DNA of 64,000 nucleotides, taken from positions 930,001-994,000 of the forward strand of contig CAWDNZ010000005.1 in assembly GCA_963803845.1 (NCBI GenBank). Reading direction: 5' to 3'. Of this stretch, positions 6,654-15,940 are shown piece by piece. Each line of letters begins with the position of its first letter. Position 1 is the first letter of the stretch. Below the pieces are notes generated by a model. It had not been told where the DNA came from, made no database searches, and saw only the letters and a program-made list of their open reading frames with translations. A program made the position numbers and the translations under genes. Source of the DNA: JABDIY01 sp963803845 (GTDB taxonomy: Bacteria; Actinomycetota; Acidimicrobiia; Acidimicrobiales; SZUA-35).

Positions 6654-9194
6654 GTGAGTGCGGACGGCGAACTGGAGGCCGAGCGTCTCTACCTGGCGGC
6701 GGTGCGTCGGTTCCACATGGAACACTTGGAGCGGGCACGAGCTGCGGCAGAGATGTTGGGAAGCGAAGCTGCCGAGGCGACGGCAGAAGGAATTCGTGAC
6801 ATCGTCGACGAAGACGCCGAGGCCGATACCGCCGTCAGGGCCGCAGAGGTTCGGAATGCGGCAATCCGGGCGATGCATGCTGCCAACCGTGTCCGGGAGT
6901 TGGAAGGGAAGGGAACGGCGCTGGCTTTTGGACGATTCACCACCGATGCGGCGAACGGGTCCACCAACTCCTACGTGGGAAGGCTCTCGGTCTTTGACGG
7001 CGATGAAACGCTCTTGATCGATTGGCGGGCGCCGGCAGCGGTTCCTTTCTACCGCGCCACTCCGCTGGACCGCCACGGTGTCCGGACGCGACGCCAGTTC
7101 CACTACGACAACCACCTCACCCAGGAGCGAGGAAGCCGCACCACCGACGAGGGCGGGAGTTCTGGAGAGTTGGTGGGCTACTCAGACGATGTTCTAGAAA
7201 TCGATGCGTTCGACAACCCGGCCGAAGCTCTCAACCTGCGCGGGGAGGCCGCCGTGCTGGCGGCCGTTGCGAGCCCCACCACGGGCCAAATGAAGCCCGT
7301 CGTCGCAATGATCCAGGCAGAGCAAGATGCCATCATCAGGGCTCCGTCGAACGTGCCGCTGATCGTCCAAGGCGGGCCAGGTACCGGGAAGACCGTCGTG
7401 GCACTCCACAGGGCGGCATACCTCCTTTATGACCAACGCGAGGAACTTTCCGATCGCGGTGTCTTGATCGTTGGACCCACGCGACGGTTCCTTCGCTACG
7501 TCAGCAACGTCCTGCCAAGTCTCGGTGAGACCGGTGTGGTGAGCGCCACCCCCGCCGAACTTTTCCCTGCCCGCCGGGGCGGCGTCGAGCCTGATGGAGC
7601 CACTCGGTTGAAGGGCAAGCCAGAAATGGTTGCGCTGCTCGCTCAGGCCGTAGCGGATCGGCGTCGCCAGCCAAAGGAGCCGCTCCGCCTCTATTACGGG
7701 TCTCGTCGGGTGGTGCTTCGCTTAGGAACCTGCGTGGAGATATTCGAACGGGCGCTGCGTGCGTCAACTCACAATGACGGCGCAGAGGTCTTTCGGTCGG
7801 GCATTGTGGATGCGTTGGTCGATGCCGTCTACGATCCGGCGTTCTTCAGTCTCGACGATGCCACTACCACTTTTGTGGAGAGCCGAGAGGTACGCCGCTA
7901 TCTGCTGACTCACTGGCCCACGCTCACCCCTGAACAATGCCTCAATGATCTTCTGGGTTCGCCGGCGTTGTTGGAGTCCGCTCGTCGGGCTGCGGGACTG
8001 TCCCGGGCTCAGGCGGAGCGGTTGGCCGTTCCGCGGGTGCGGGAGCGGCGTCTCATTCGCCGCTTATGGGCCGATTCGGACATACCGCTCCTCGATGAGC
8101 TCCACCACCGCCTCGGCCTTCGGGCCAGGGAACTGACCGAAAGCGAGCGGACCACGGAACGCGATGTTGAGGACGAGTTCGAGTTGGCTCAAGCGATGGA
8201 TCGTGCCAACACGATGCGAGACGCCAACGATCAGGTCGTTTCGATCCATCGAGTCACGGGAACACTGGATCTCGAAGAGCCCTCAGATGAGGTGGAAACT
8301 ACTTCTCTCAATGCCGACGATCAAGACACACTTGCGGATACGGCAGAGGTCGCAGTGGATCCGGGAACGCTTGTGGATCGGTTCAAGGGCGACCGGGCAG
8401 CGATGGTGGGTGACGTTGACCCCAATGAGCTTGTACCCGAGGTGGTCGACGACCTCTTCTCCGAGGGGGTAAGTGTCGTTGAGCTGGCTCGCGGGGATCG
8501 GAGCTTTCGTTTCGGGCACGTCATCGTCGACGAGGCCCAGGATCTCTCCGCAATGCAATGGCGCATGGTGATCCGCAGGGCGGAACCCGGTTCTATCACG
8601 GCCGTCGGCGATCTCGCCCAACGCACGATTGGTCCGGTGGAGAAATGGTCGGATCTGCTCCCGGCAATGGGTCTGGTGAACGAAATGGAGTTGTCAATCA
8701 ACTACCGCTCACCACTGGAAGTCTTGAAACCAGCAGAATCAGTGCTCGCAAAGTATGCCCCCCATCTCAAGATGCCGCGAGCGATTCGTCAGAGCGGCCG
8801 GCCGTTCCGCGAGGTGGAGGTCGAATCGCTTCGGGACGAACTTCCCTCGGTCCTCCTGGACCTTCTCGGTGCCGACAAAAGCGAGGACGAACAGCTGCGT
8901 ACGCTCGCGCTGATTTGGCCGACGGTCATTGATGCCGAAGCTCGTAGCCTGGTGGAGGTTGCGATCGATACCACGGTCCTCGCAGCATCGGGTTATGAGT
9001 TTCTTTCGGTGAGTTCGGCAGAGTGTCGGGGGCTTGAGTTCGATGTGGCCGTAGTGATCGAGCCGTTGCACTTTGCTTCCGAACCTGGCGGTCTGGCTCA
9101 CCTGTTCGTTGCCCTCACTCGAGCCACGCAGTTGTCCCTCGCAGTATCCACAAGTCCTACCGGCGACCTATTCGGTCCGCCCAGTGCTAACTGA
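6654..9194 (+). CDS. HelD/HelR-type RNA polymerase recycling ATPase
   Basis: 846 residues, superfamily 1 helicase fold. The N-terminal ELEAERLYLAAVRRFHMEHLERA begins the coiled-coil arm of HelD proteins. DWRAPAAVPFYRATP is a strongly conserved actinobacterial HelD block. Walker A is GGPGTGKT (about 240-247) and Walker B is VIVDEAQD (about 623-630). Motif IV-VI elements follow (SINYRSPLEVL, GLEFDVAVVIEP, FVALTRATQ). HelD binds RNA polymerase, not DNA, and uses ATP to release stalled or inactive complexes; HelR members also confer rifamycin tolerance. The acidic stretch rich in Asp/Glu around 8280-8340 is an insertion of unclear role. It is transcribed with, but separate from, the upstream J-protein gene. 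Confidence 0.85.
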   Translation: MSADGELEAERLYLAAVRRFHMEHLERARAAAEMLGSEAAEATAEGIRDIVDEDAEADTAVRAAEVRNAAIRAMHAANRVRELEGKGTALAFGRFTTDAANGSTNSYVGRLSVFDGDETLLIDWRAPAAVPFYRATPLDRHGVRTRRQFHYDNHLTQERGSRTTDEGGSSGELVGYSDDVLEIDAFDNPAEALNLRGEAAVLAAVASPTTGQMKPVVAMIQAEQDAIIRAPSNVPLIVQGGPGTGKTVVALHRAAYLLYDQREELSDRGVLIVGPTRRFLRYVSNVLPSLGETGVVSATPAELFPARRGGVEPDGATRLKGKPEMVALLAQAVADRRRQPKEPLRLYYGSRRVVLRLGTCVEIFERALRASTHNDGAEVFRSGIVDALVDAVYDPAFFSLDDATTTFVESREVRRYLLTHWPTLTPEQCLNDLLGSPALLESARRAAGLSRAQAERLAVPRVRERRLIRRLWADSDIPLLDELHHRLGLRARELTESERTTERDVEDEFELAQAMDRANTMRDANDQVVSIHRVTGTLDLEEPSDEVETTSLNADDQDTLADTAEVAVDPGTLVDRFKGDRAAMVGDVDPNELVPEVVDDLFSEGVSVVELARGDRSFRFGHVIVDEAQDLSAMQWRMVIRRAEPGSITAVGDLAQRTIGPVEKWSDLLPAMGLVNEMELSINYRSPLEVLKPAESVLAKYAPHLKMPRAIRQSGRPFREVEVESLRDELPSVLLDLLGADKSEDEQLRTLALIWPTVIDAEARSLVEVAIDTTVLAASGYEFLSVSSAECRGLEFDVAVVIEPLHFASEPGGLAHLFVALTRATQLSLAVSTSPTGDLFGPPSAN

Positions 9195-9289
9195 AACTCT
9201 CGCCAACGCCGCTTCATGTACGAGCGACTGCAGGAGGTAGTACAGGTTTGCCGTCGGTCACAGGCACCAGTAGGCGTGAAGGCGACCGC

Positions 9290-9295
9290 TAGACT
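9290..9295 (+). promoter_or_regulatory. -10 element TAGACT before def
   Basis: TAGACT ends 7 nt before the ATG at 9303 and is the main reason for choosing that start over the longer frame from 9216. Confidence 0.4.
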
Positions 9296-9302
9296 TTGGC
9301 TG

Positions 9303-9827
9303 ATGCGAGGTCGATCAACCAGCTCAGAAGAGACCGCTCCGTTCGATATTCGCGTGTTTGGCGATCCGGTTCTGCGAAGCCGCGCCGCCGACGTCGAAAT
9401 CGTCGATGGTGCTTTGGTGGCGGTGGTGGACGACATGCTTGCCACCATGTATGCCGAACCCGGCCTGGGGCTCGCTGCGCCACAGGTAGGGATCAGTAAG
9501 CGGCTGTTCGTCTACGACCTTGGTGACGGCCCCAATGCCATCGTGAATCCGGTGATATCTGAGTCGAGCGGCGAGTGGACCTATGAAGAGGGTTGCCTTT
9601 CGGTGCCCGGTCTGCACTGGGAGATCATTCGCCCCAAAGAGGTTCACCTCACCGGGTTCGACTTGGATGGAAACGAGGTTTCCATCGAGGCTGATGAACT
9701 GGAAGCCCGTCTGTTCCAACACGAGTTGGACCATCTCGAAGGTCGACTCCTCATCGATCACCTCGAGGGCGACATTCGTAAGGCGGCCATGCGAACTGTC
9801 CGGGAGCAATTTCTCGGGTTGCTGTAG
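9303..9827 (+). CDS. def: peptide deformylase
   Basis: 174 residues with all three deformylase motifs: GLGLAAPQVG (54-63), EEGCLSVPG (95-103, metal-ligand Cys) and QHELDHLEG (139-147, HExxH with two metal His and the catalytic Glu). The enzyme removes the formyl group from N-formylmethionine of nascent proteins. The next gene is fmt, which adds that formyl group to initiator tRNA, 2 bp downstream, so the pair forms one operon. The frame can be read from 9216, but the extra 29 residues do not look like deformylase. Confidence 0.92.
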   Translation: MRGRSTSSEETAPFDIRVFGDPVLRSRAADVEIVDGALVAVVDDMLATMYAEPGLGLAAPQVGISKRLFVYDLGDGPNAIVNPVISESSGEWTYEEGCLSVPGLHWEIIRPKEVHLTGFDLDGNEVSIEADELEARLFQHELDHLEGRLLIDHLEGDIRKAAMRTVREQFLGLL

Positions 9828-9829
9828 CC

Positions 9830-10750
9830 ATGGCGGCACAGCCACTGGTGTACCTCGGAACGCCCGTGGAAGCGGTGGAACCGCTTCAAGCACTCCACAG
9901 CGCCGGCTATCCGATTCCCCTGGTAATCACTCGAGCAGATGCGCGACGCGCCCGGCGAGGAAAACCAGCATCGTCGCCCGTGAAGGAGGCCGCGCTGGAA
10001 CTGGGGCTCAGGGTCGAGCACACGCTGGAAAACGTAGCTAGCTGCGGGGCGAGCCGGGGAGTTGTTGTTGCGTTCGGTCAAATCATTCCGGCGTCCCTCC
10101 TGGCCCAGGTCCCAATGGTGAACCTCCACTTCTCCCAACTGCCGCGCTGGCGGGGGGCCGCTCCGGTTGAGCGGGCCATCCTTGCCGGCGACACCGAGAC
10201 CGCCGTTGCCGTCATGGAGATGGAAGCCGGGCTGGACACCGGTCCCGTCCATGCGTTGGAAACGGTTGCGATCAGCCACGATGCCACCGCAGATTCGCTC
10301 CGCCGGAAGCTGGTAGAAGTGGGCACTCGCCTTCTCGTGGACACGCTCAACACCGGCTTGGTAACGCCCCCGGTGGCCCAAGAGGGCCAGCCGTTGTACG
10401 CCGCAAAGATCACATCGTTCGATCGAGCGCTTCGGGCCCATGAGGGAGTCGAAATGACTCTTCGTCGGATCCGAATCGGTCGAGCGTGGACAACGTTTCG
10501 AGGCGAACGATTCATCATTTGGCATGCCGTTCGCTCCGCGGCTGTCACCGACCAGCCCCCTGGGGTTCTCCTGCTTCATGATGGAAACGTTGTGGTCAGT
10601 GTCGCGGACGGAGCGCTGCAGCTCATCCAGGTGCAGCCGGCCGGCAAGGGTCGCATGGAGAGTCGAGCGTGGTGGAACGGTGCCCAACCCGAGGGCGAAG
10701 TCCTCGTTGGGCTGGCGCCTGAAACGCCTGTGAACGGTAGCGATGCCTGA
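9830..10750 (+). CDS. fmt: methionyl-tRNA formyltransferase
   Basis: 306 residues. The formyltransferase active site is visible as VNLHFSQLPRWRGAAPVERA, with Asn98 and His100, and GLDTGP with Asp136, the catalytic Asn-His-Asp triad of 10-formyl-THF-dependent transferases. The N-terminal YLGTPVEAVEPLQAL is the usual start of the folate-binding domain, though its usual SxxF-type loop is shortened. The C-terminal domain (ITSFDRALRAHEG, RAWTTFRGERFIIWHA) matches the tRNA-binding OB-like domain. It formylates Met-tRNAfMet. It sits between def and rsmB; the stop overlaps the rsmB start by 8 bp. Confidence 0.92.
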   Translation: MAAQPLVYLGTPVEAVEPLQALHSAGYPIPLVITRADARRARRGKPASSPVKEAALELGLRVEHTLENVASCGASRGVVVAFGQIIPASLLAQVPMVNLHFSQLPRWRGAAPVERAILAGDTETAVAVMEMEAGLDTGPVHALETVAISHDATADSLRRKLVEVGTRLLVDTLNTGLVTPPVAQEGQPLYAAKITSFDRALRAHEGVEMTLRRIRIGRAWTTFRGERFIIWHAVRSAAVTDQPPGVLLLHDGNVVVSVADGALQLIQVQPAGKGRMESRAWWNGAQPEGEVLVGLAPETPVNGSDA

Positions 10751-11963
10751 ACCCAAGCCGTATCACGGCAAACCGGAGAACCGGGTTGTCGGCCGGACGA
10801 AACCCGAGAAGCCAAAGAAGCCCAAGAAGGGCAAGAGCTCCAAGAAGGGCGAGGCCCCCTCAAAGCGAGCCGTCGAAGGGCTCGATTCACGGAAGGTTGC
10901 CCTCGAGGCGTTGGAGAGAATCACCGGGAGCGGTGCGTTCGCCAATCTCGTGCTCGGGCCGCTGCTGGATCGAAGCAGTTTGGAGGGACGGGATCGGGCG
11001 CTCGTCACCGAGATGGTGTACGGAACCACTCGCATGCAGCGAGCGTTGGACCACCTCATCGATCAGTTTTTGCTGGATGAAGTGGATCACCACACCCGTT
11101 CGGCGCTCCGGTTGGGGGCTTACCAGATCCATTTCATGAACGTGCCGACGTTTGCGGCGGTGGACGCCACAGTCGGCGCCAGCAAGAAAAGAGTACGGGG
11201 CCTCGTAAATGCGGTTCTTCGGAAGGTTGCCGATGCACCCCACGACTGGCCTTCGGATGCGGTGCGACTCAGCTATCCAGACTGGATACTTGAGCGGCTG
11301 AGCGCCGACCTCGGCCCAACCGCCGCCATGGAGGCTCTGGAGGCAATGAACGAAGCGGCGACCACCAGCACCCGTGAGGATGGCTACGTCCAGGATCCGG
11401 CCAGCCAGGAGGTGGTGGCAGTGTTGAATGCCCAACCTGGCGAACTCATTCTGGACCTTTGTGCTGCCCCAGGCGGTAAAGCTACGGGGCTGGCCGCATC
11501 TGGAGCGCATGTTGTAGCAGGCGACCTGCATGCCAGGCGGGCTCAGTTGGTCCGCCGCAACGCCACCAGTACCGGATCGGTGGTGGCGGCGCTCGCCGCC
11601 GATGCTCGCTCGTTTCCGGTACGGGAGGCCTGCGCAGATGCGGTGCTTCTCGACGCTCCGTGTTCTGGTCTGGGGAGCCTTCGTCGACGGGCCGACGCCC
11701 GCTGGCGCATCGATTCCGACGCTCCGGTTCGCCTCGGTGCTATCCAGCGGGACCTGCTGCTGGCAGCGGCGGCGCTGGTGAAACCGGGCGGGCGGCTGAT
11801 GTACAGCGTCTGCACATTGACCACAGCAGAAACGGCCGAAGTGGCGGGTGCGCTGGACTGGCCGGCCTCTGCTCCAATCCTTCGCCTGCCCAGCGCAGAC
11901 TCCGACGGCATGTGGAGCCAGGTGTTCATTCGGCCATTGACAGACCAGCCAACGGTGGCTTAG
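10743..11963 (+). CDS. rsmB: 16S rRNA (cytosine-967-C5)-methyltransferase RsmB
   Basis: 406 residues. A Lys-rich low-complexity N-terminus (about 15-40, repeated KPKKPKKG/KSSKKG) precedes a NusB-like RNA-binding domain (about 45-165, including LVTEMVYGTTRMQRALDHLI). The SAM-dependent methyltransferase domain has motif I DLCAAPGGKA (238-247), motif IV DAPCSGLGSLRRR (Cys307) and motif VI YSVCTLTTAE (Cys357), the two-Cys catalytic arrangement of RNA m5C enzymes. It methylates C967 of 16S rRNA. It is the last gene of the def-fmt-rsmB group and converges on mmsA, with 8 bp between the stops. Confidence 0.9.
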   Translation: MPEPKPYHGKPENRVVGRTKPEKPKKPKKGKSSKKGEAPSKRAVEGLDSRKVALEALERITGSGAFANLVLGPLLDRSSLEGRDRALVTEMVYGTTRMQRALDHLIDQFLLDEVDHHTRSALRLGAYQIHFMNVPTFAAVDATVGASKKRVRGLVNAVLRKVADAPHDWPSDAVRLSYPDWILERLSADLGPTAAMEALEAMNEAATTSTREDGYVQDPASQEVVAVLNAQPGELILDLCAAPGGKATGLAASGAHVVAGDLHARRAQLVRRNATSTGSVVAALAADARSFPVREACADAVLLDAPCSGLGSLRRRADARWRIDSDAPVRLGAIQRDLLLAAAALVKPGGRLMYSVCTLTTAETAEVAGALDWPASAPILRLPSADSDGMWSQVFIRPLTDQPTVA

Positions 11964-11971
11964 CCGCAGAC

Positions 11972-13459
11972 CTAGCGGTTGGTGGGGAATCCCAGGTCTA
12001 CAGAACTTGTGGCGGGGTCCGGCCAGCGGGATGTCATCACTTTGGGGCGGGTATAGAAACGAATACCCTCGGGCCCGTACATCGTGGTGTCACCGAAGAA
12101 GCTGTCGTTCCAGCCACCGAAGCTGTGGTAACCAACGGGAACCGGAATCGGGACGTTGATCCCTACCATTCCCGCTTCCACTTCATCCTGGAACCGTCGG
12201 GCGGCCCCTCCGTCTCGGGTGAAAATCGCGGTGCCGTTGCCCCATCGGTTGGCCTCGATCATTTGCATCGATTCGGCGAATGTGTCGACCCTGACCACGC
12301 TGATCACCGGCCCAAAGATCTCGTCGGTGTAGACGGACATGTCGGTGGTGACGTTGTCGATCAGACTTACACCTAGGAAGTAGCCGTCACCGTCGAACGA
12401 TTGCTCGCGGCCATCTACAATGACGTCCGCCCCAGCTGCGGCACCGGCCTCGATGTAGCCCGCTACCCGGTCACGGTGTTCGGCGGTGATGAGTGGCCCC
12501 ATGTCTGAGGTGGCGTCGTCGCCAGGACCTATTACCAGTTGTTTGGTCCGTTCCTTGATAGCGGCGACCAGCGGATCCGCTATGTCGCCAACCGCCACGA
12601 TTACCGAGATCGCCATACACCGTTCGCCAGCCGAGCCGTAAGCTGCCGAGACCGCGGCGTCGGCCGCAAGATCGATGTCGGCGTCGGGCAACACGACCAT
12701 ATGGTTCTTGGCTCCGCCCAGGGCCTGAACTCGCTTTCCGTTTGCCGCCGCCGTGGTGTAGATGTACTTCGCTATGGGCGTGGATCCCACGAAGCTGATC
12801 GCTCGGACCAGTTTGTGCTCTAGGAGGGCGTCTACGGCCGTCTTGTCGCCATTGACCACGTTCAGCAGGCCATCGGGAAAACCCGCTTCGTGGAACAGCT
12901 CCGCGATGAACATCGGGCACGACGGGTCCCGCTCGGACGGCTTGAGCACAAAGGCGTTACCTGCAGCGATGGCGTTGGGGATGGTCCAGAGGGGGATCAT
13001 GGCAGGAAAGTTGAATGGCGTGATACCAGCGACCACGCCGAGGGGGCGGCGGACCGTGTACACATCTACTCCGGTGGATGCATTCTCTGAATAGCTGCCT
13101 TTTAGGGTCTCGGCCAGTCCGCACGCGAACTCGATGTTTTCGAGCCCGCGGGCAACCTCGCCGGCGGAGTCTGAGAGAACTTTCCCGTGTTCGGCGGTGA
13201 GACGCTTTGCAATCTCGCCGGTATTCCGATCCACGATGTCACGGAAGGTGTACATCAGCTTGGTCCGCTTCGCAATGCTGACGTTTCGCCATTCGTTGTA
13301 GGCCTTCTGCGCTTCCTTCACCGCCTCATCGACCTCGGCCACCGATGCCAACGCCACCGTTGCGGTTTGCTCGCCCGTCGCCGGATTGAACACCGGCTTC
13401 GATTCTCCAGAATTGCCGGTGCGGTGTTTGCCGCTGATGAGATGACCAATGGTGTCCAT
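11972..13459 (-). CDS. mmsA: methylmalonate-semialdehyde dehydrogenase (CoA-acylating)
   Basis: 495 residues, aldehyde dehydrogenase superfamily. The catalytic Cys is in GSAGERCMAIS (Cys281). The region where most ALDHs carry the general-base Glu reads LGGAKNHMVV, the MmsA signature that marks the CoA-acylating, non-hydrolysing subfamily. NAD-binding elements VVAGITPFNFPAMIPLW, KPSERDPS and SFVGSTPIA are present. It converts methylmalonate or malonate semialdehyde to propionyl- or acetyl-CoA in valine, beta-alanine and pyrimidine catabolism. It lies 18 bp after the aminotransferase gene, which could supply its semialdehyde substrate. Confidence 0.92.
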   Translation of the reverse strand: MDTIGHLISGKHRTGNSGESKPVFNPATGEQTATVALASVAEVDEAVKEAQKAYNEWRNVSIAKRTKLMYTFRDIVDRNTGEIAKRLTAEHGKVLSDSAGEVARGLENIEFACGLAETLKGSYSENASTGVDVYTVRRPLGVVAGITPFNFPAMIPLWTIPNAIAAGNAFVLKPSERDPSCPMFIAELFHEAGFPDGLLNVVNGDKTAVDALLEHKLVRAISFVGSTPIAKYIYTTAAANGKRVQALGGAKNHMVVLPDADIDLAADAAVSAAYGSAGERCMAISVIVAVGDIADPLVAAIKERTKQLVIGPGDDATSDMGPLITAEHRDRVAGYIEAGAAAGADVIVDGREQSFDGDGYFLGVSLIDNVTTDMSVYTDEIFGPVISVVRVDTFAESMQMIEANRWGNGTAIFTRDGGAARRFQDEVEAGMVGINVPIPVPVGYHSFGGWNDSFFGDTTMYGPEGIRFYTRPKVMTSRWPDPATSSVDLGFPTNR

Positions 13460-13477
13460 GGCTGAGTTCCTGTGTTG

Positions 13478-14761
13478 TTAGTTGATCTTGCTTGCGGCGG
13501 CCTTGAGAGCGTCGGTGCCGATTGTCATTTCGTCCTCGGTGATGTTGAGCATGGGGGTGATCCGGAGGACGTTTCCGTACAGCCCGCCTTTGCCGATCAG
13601 TAGACCCTCGGCTTTGCAGGCCTCCATGAAGGCTACCGATCGATCTGCCGCGGGTTGCAGTGAGTTGGGTTGGACCGTTTCGATCGCCTGCATCAGCCCC
13701 TTTCCACGGGCTTCGGCGATCCAATCGTAGGTCTCGGCCAGCTCATCCATGGCCGCCCGCAATTGCTGACCGCGCACCAATGCATTGCCTTGGAGGTCCT
13801 TCTCCACCACTTCATTGATTGTTGCCAAACCGCCAGCCGAGGACAGCGGATTACCGCCAAAGGTCGAGAAGTGAGTAACGTTTATCGTTTCGAAGATCTC
13901 GGCCCGAGCCACGATGCCGGCCAGCGTGATGCCGTTCCCCACCCCTTTGGCAAACGTGAGCATGTCCGGGACGATGTCATGGGCTTGGTAGCCCCAGAAG
14001 TGTTCACCGGTCCGACCCCAGCCGGTCTGTACCTCGTCGGAAATGTAGAGAATTCCCCGGTTGTCCAGCTCCTTCTTCATGGACCCGAAGAAACCATCTG
14101 GCGGGGTGGCGAATCCACCAACGCCTTGAATCGGCTCGGCGATCAAACCGGCAACGTCGCCGGCGCCGGTCATGTCGAGCAGTTGGAGAAGATCCTCGGT
14201 GCAGGCCTTGGTGTACTCATCGCCATCGAGATCCCGGAATGGTGACCGGAGACGGTACGGACCTTGGACGAAGGTGACCTTCAGCCCGGAGAGGCTTGTT
14301 GCCCCCCACGAACTATGGGAGGTGATGGCCTGGGCGGTGAAGCTACGACCGTGATAGCTGTTCCGCATCGCCAGGATCTGGTTGGAGTTGCGGTACGACG
14401 TTGCCAAAAGAATGGCGGTGTCGTTCGCCTCGGTTCCCGATGGCGTCAGGAACACTCTCGGGTTGGGAATGCCAGACAGCGAGGCGACGCGCTCGGCAAA
14501 TGCGATCATCGGCTCGTTCAGGTAGAGCGTCGACGTGTGCATGACCTTGCCGGCCTGCTCCTGCACCGCCGCGGTTACCCGCGGATGGTTGTGACCGATC
14601 ATCGTGGTCAGCACACCACCGAAGAAGTCGAGGTACCTTTTTCCCTCGGCGTCGAAGACCCAGCTCCCCTCGCCCCGATCGATCTCCACTGGTTCCTCGT
14701 AGTACGGGCTCAGGAATCCCGGTAGGACATTCCGATATCGTTCCAACAGCTTCGCATTCAT
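13478..14761 (-). CDS. class III (omega) aminotransferase, AGXT2/beta-alanine-pyruvate type
   Basis: 427 residues, PLP fold type I. It has the PLP phosphate site PSGTEANDTA (108-117), YHGRSFTA, the ring-contacting ISDEVQTGWGRTGEHFWGY (Asp242) and the Schiff-base Lys272 in LTFAKGVGNGITLAG. Sequence style is closest to alanine-glyoxylate aminotransferase 2 and related beta-alanine or (R)-3-aminoisobutyrate transaminases. With mmsA directly downstream the likely reaction is transfer from beta-alanine or 3-aminoisobutyrate, giving the semialdehyde that MmsA oxidises. The start overlaps the DUF1015 stop by 4 bp (ATGA). Donor and acceptor cannot be fixed from sequence. Confidence 0.85.
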   Translation of the reverse strand: MNAKLLERYRNVLPGFLSPYYEEPVEIDRGEGSWVFDAEGKRYLDFFGGVLTTMIGHNHPRVTAAVQEQAGKVMHTSTLYLNEPMIAFAERVASLSGIPNPRVFLTPSGTEANDTAILLATSYRNSNQILAMRNSYHGRSFTAQAITSHSSWGATSLSGLKVTFVQGPYRLRSPFRDLDGDEYTKACTEDLLQLLDMTGAGDVAGLIAEPIQGVGGFATPPDGFFGSMKKELDNRGILYISDEVQTGWGRTGEHFWGYQAHDIVPDMLTFAKGVGNGITLAGIVARAEIFETINVTHFSTFGGNPLSSAGGLATINEVVEKDLQGNALVRGQQLRAAMDELAETYDWIAEARGKGLMQAIETVQPNSLQPAADRSVAFMEACKAEGLLIGKGGLYGNVLRITPMLNITEDEMTIGTDALKAAASKIN

Positions 14762-15939
14762 GGGCGGGGCTCCTCGCTCGTCACTTCTTCGGACTCAAGG
14801 TGCCGCAAGAATATTCCGCTTCGGACCTTGGGTTCAAAATATGTGGATTTTGGTGGCATTACATCCCCGGCGTCAGCGACGGCGAACAGGTTGGCCATGG
14901 TCACCGGAGTCATCAAGGCCAGCAGGTCGCCATCGTTGGTTACTTGGTCGAGCAAGCTCTGCTCGTCACCCTGGGCGTTTTGGTATTTGACGATGGCGTC
15001 GGGACCGAGGTGAGGTCGGATCATCGTCTCGAACTGCCAGGTATCGAGTCGTTCGAGCGGTCGCTGCGCCGGGGTGTGCGGAATGGTCAACCACTGGTCC
15101 TGGTAATGGATCTGGACCGTACCGACGCCATCGCCGATTCGGCCTTCCTTGGCCCCTGGGAGCTGGAGGAGAGCCCACAGCGCCAAGTCATCCACGTTGG
15201 AGCAGACCCGATGAAAGGCGGTGTTCTTGAGTTGATCCGTTGGGAAGATCGCGGCGAGTAGCCACGGGGAAGCTCCCGCCTGGTGGCGAAGGTCAGCAGC
15301 TGCAGTCCGGTGGTGGCCATCGATCAGGTACAGCGAGGCATCGGCCAAGGCACTGCGGATTTCGTACTCGTGGCTGGGATCCACCTCCCACACGGTCTGC
15401 CCAAGGCCGTCATCCATGACGAAATCGATCAACGGCGCACCCGTCATCGTTTCTTCCACGATGCCCGCCACCACCGGGTTGGGGTGGTGAGCTACGGCCA
15501 CTGGGCTGCTCTGGGCACCCACCACATCGGAGTGCCCGGCGAGGTAGCGGGCTCGGTCGGTGTAGATCTCCTCGTGAATACGTAGCGATCCGGTGGTGTA
15601 GTCGTCCATGTGGATGCCGCCGACCACGCCAGATTGGCCCCAGCCGTCCATCTCAAGGCGATAAACGTAGAAGCGGTCGACGCGAACGTCCGAGAACGCC
15701 CCTTCGCTGAGCAGCCGGTCGAGCTGCCGCCGGCCAATGCGCAGGGCTTCTTCCAGCGAGAGGCGCGTGCCGTCAGCGCTGTCCTCGGGGCCACGGGTGA
15801 CACCCAGGTAGGAGTCGGGGAAGGCGGCGAGGTGCCGCATCCGTTGGCGAGGAGTGAGCGAGTCATGAGCAGGCGAGGGGACGCGGTTGGTCCACGCCGG
15901 ATCTACCAGCCGGAGGCGGAGTGGCGCGAAGTGAACCAA
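14758..15939 (-). CDS. DUF1015 family protein
   Basis: 393 residues. Conserved DUF1015 blocks are clear: the N-terminal PAHDSLTPRQRMRHLAAFPDSYLGVTR, the central YLIDGHHRTAAADL and the C-terminal MPPKSTYFEPKVRSGIFLR. The biochemical role is unknown. The family is repeatedly found next to serA and serC, as here, which suggests a role near serine biosynthesis. The frame opens with TTG directly after the serC stop (TGAGTTG); no better start is visible, and coupling to serC is likely. It overlaps the downstream aminotransferase by 4 bp. A ParB-like fold has been proposed for this family because of the DGHHR motif; I cannot test that here. Confidence 0.85.
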   Translation of the reverse strand: MVHFAPLRLRLVDPAWTNRVPSPAHDSLTPRQRMRHLAAFPDSYLGVTRGPEDSADGTRLSLEEALRIGRRQLDRLLSEGAFSDVRVDRFYVYRLEMDGWGQSGVVGGIHMDDYTTGSLRIHEEIYTDRARYLAGHSDVVGAQSSPVAVAHHPNPVVAGIVEETMTGAPLIDFVMDDGLGQTVWEVDPSHEYEIRSALADASLYLIDGHHRTAAADLRHQAGASPWLLAAIFPTDQLKNTAFHRVCSNVDDLALWALLQLPGAKEGRIGDGVGTVQIHYQDQWLTIPHTPAQRPLERLDTWQFETMIRPHLGPDAIVKYQNAQGDEQSLLDQVTNDGDLLALMTPVTMANLFAVADAGDVMPPKSTYFEPKVRSGIFLRHLESEEVTSEEPRP

Positions 15940-15940
15940 C

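Noticed and set aside
6654..9194. UvrD/Rep DNA-repair helicase
   Set aside because: The N-terminal arm and the DWRAPAAVPFYRATP block are typical of HelD/HelR; UvrD-specific N-terminal motifs are absent.
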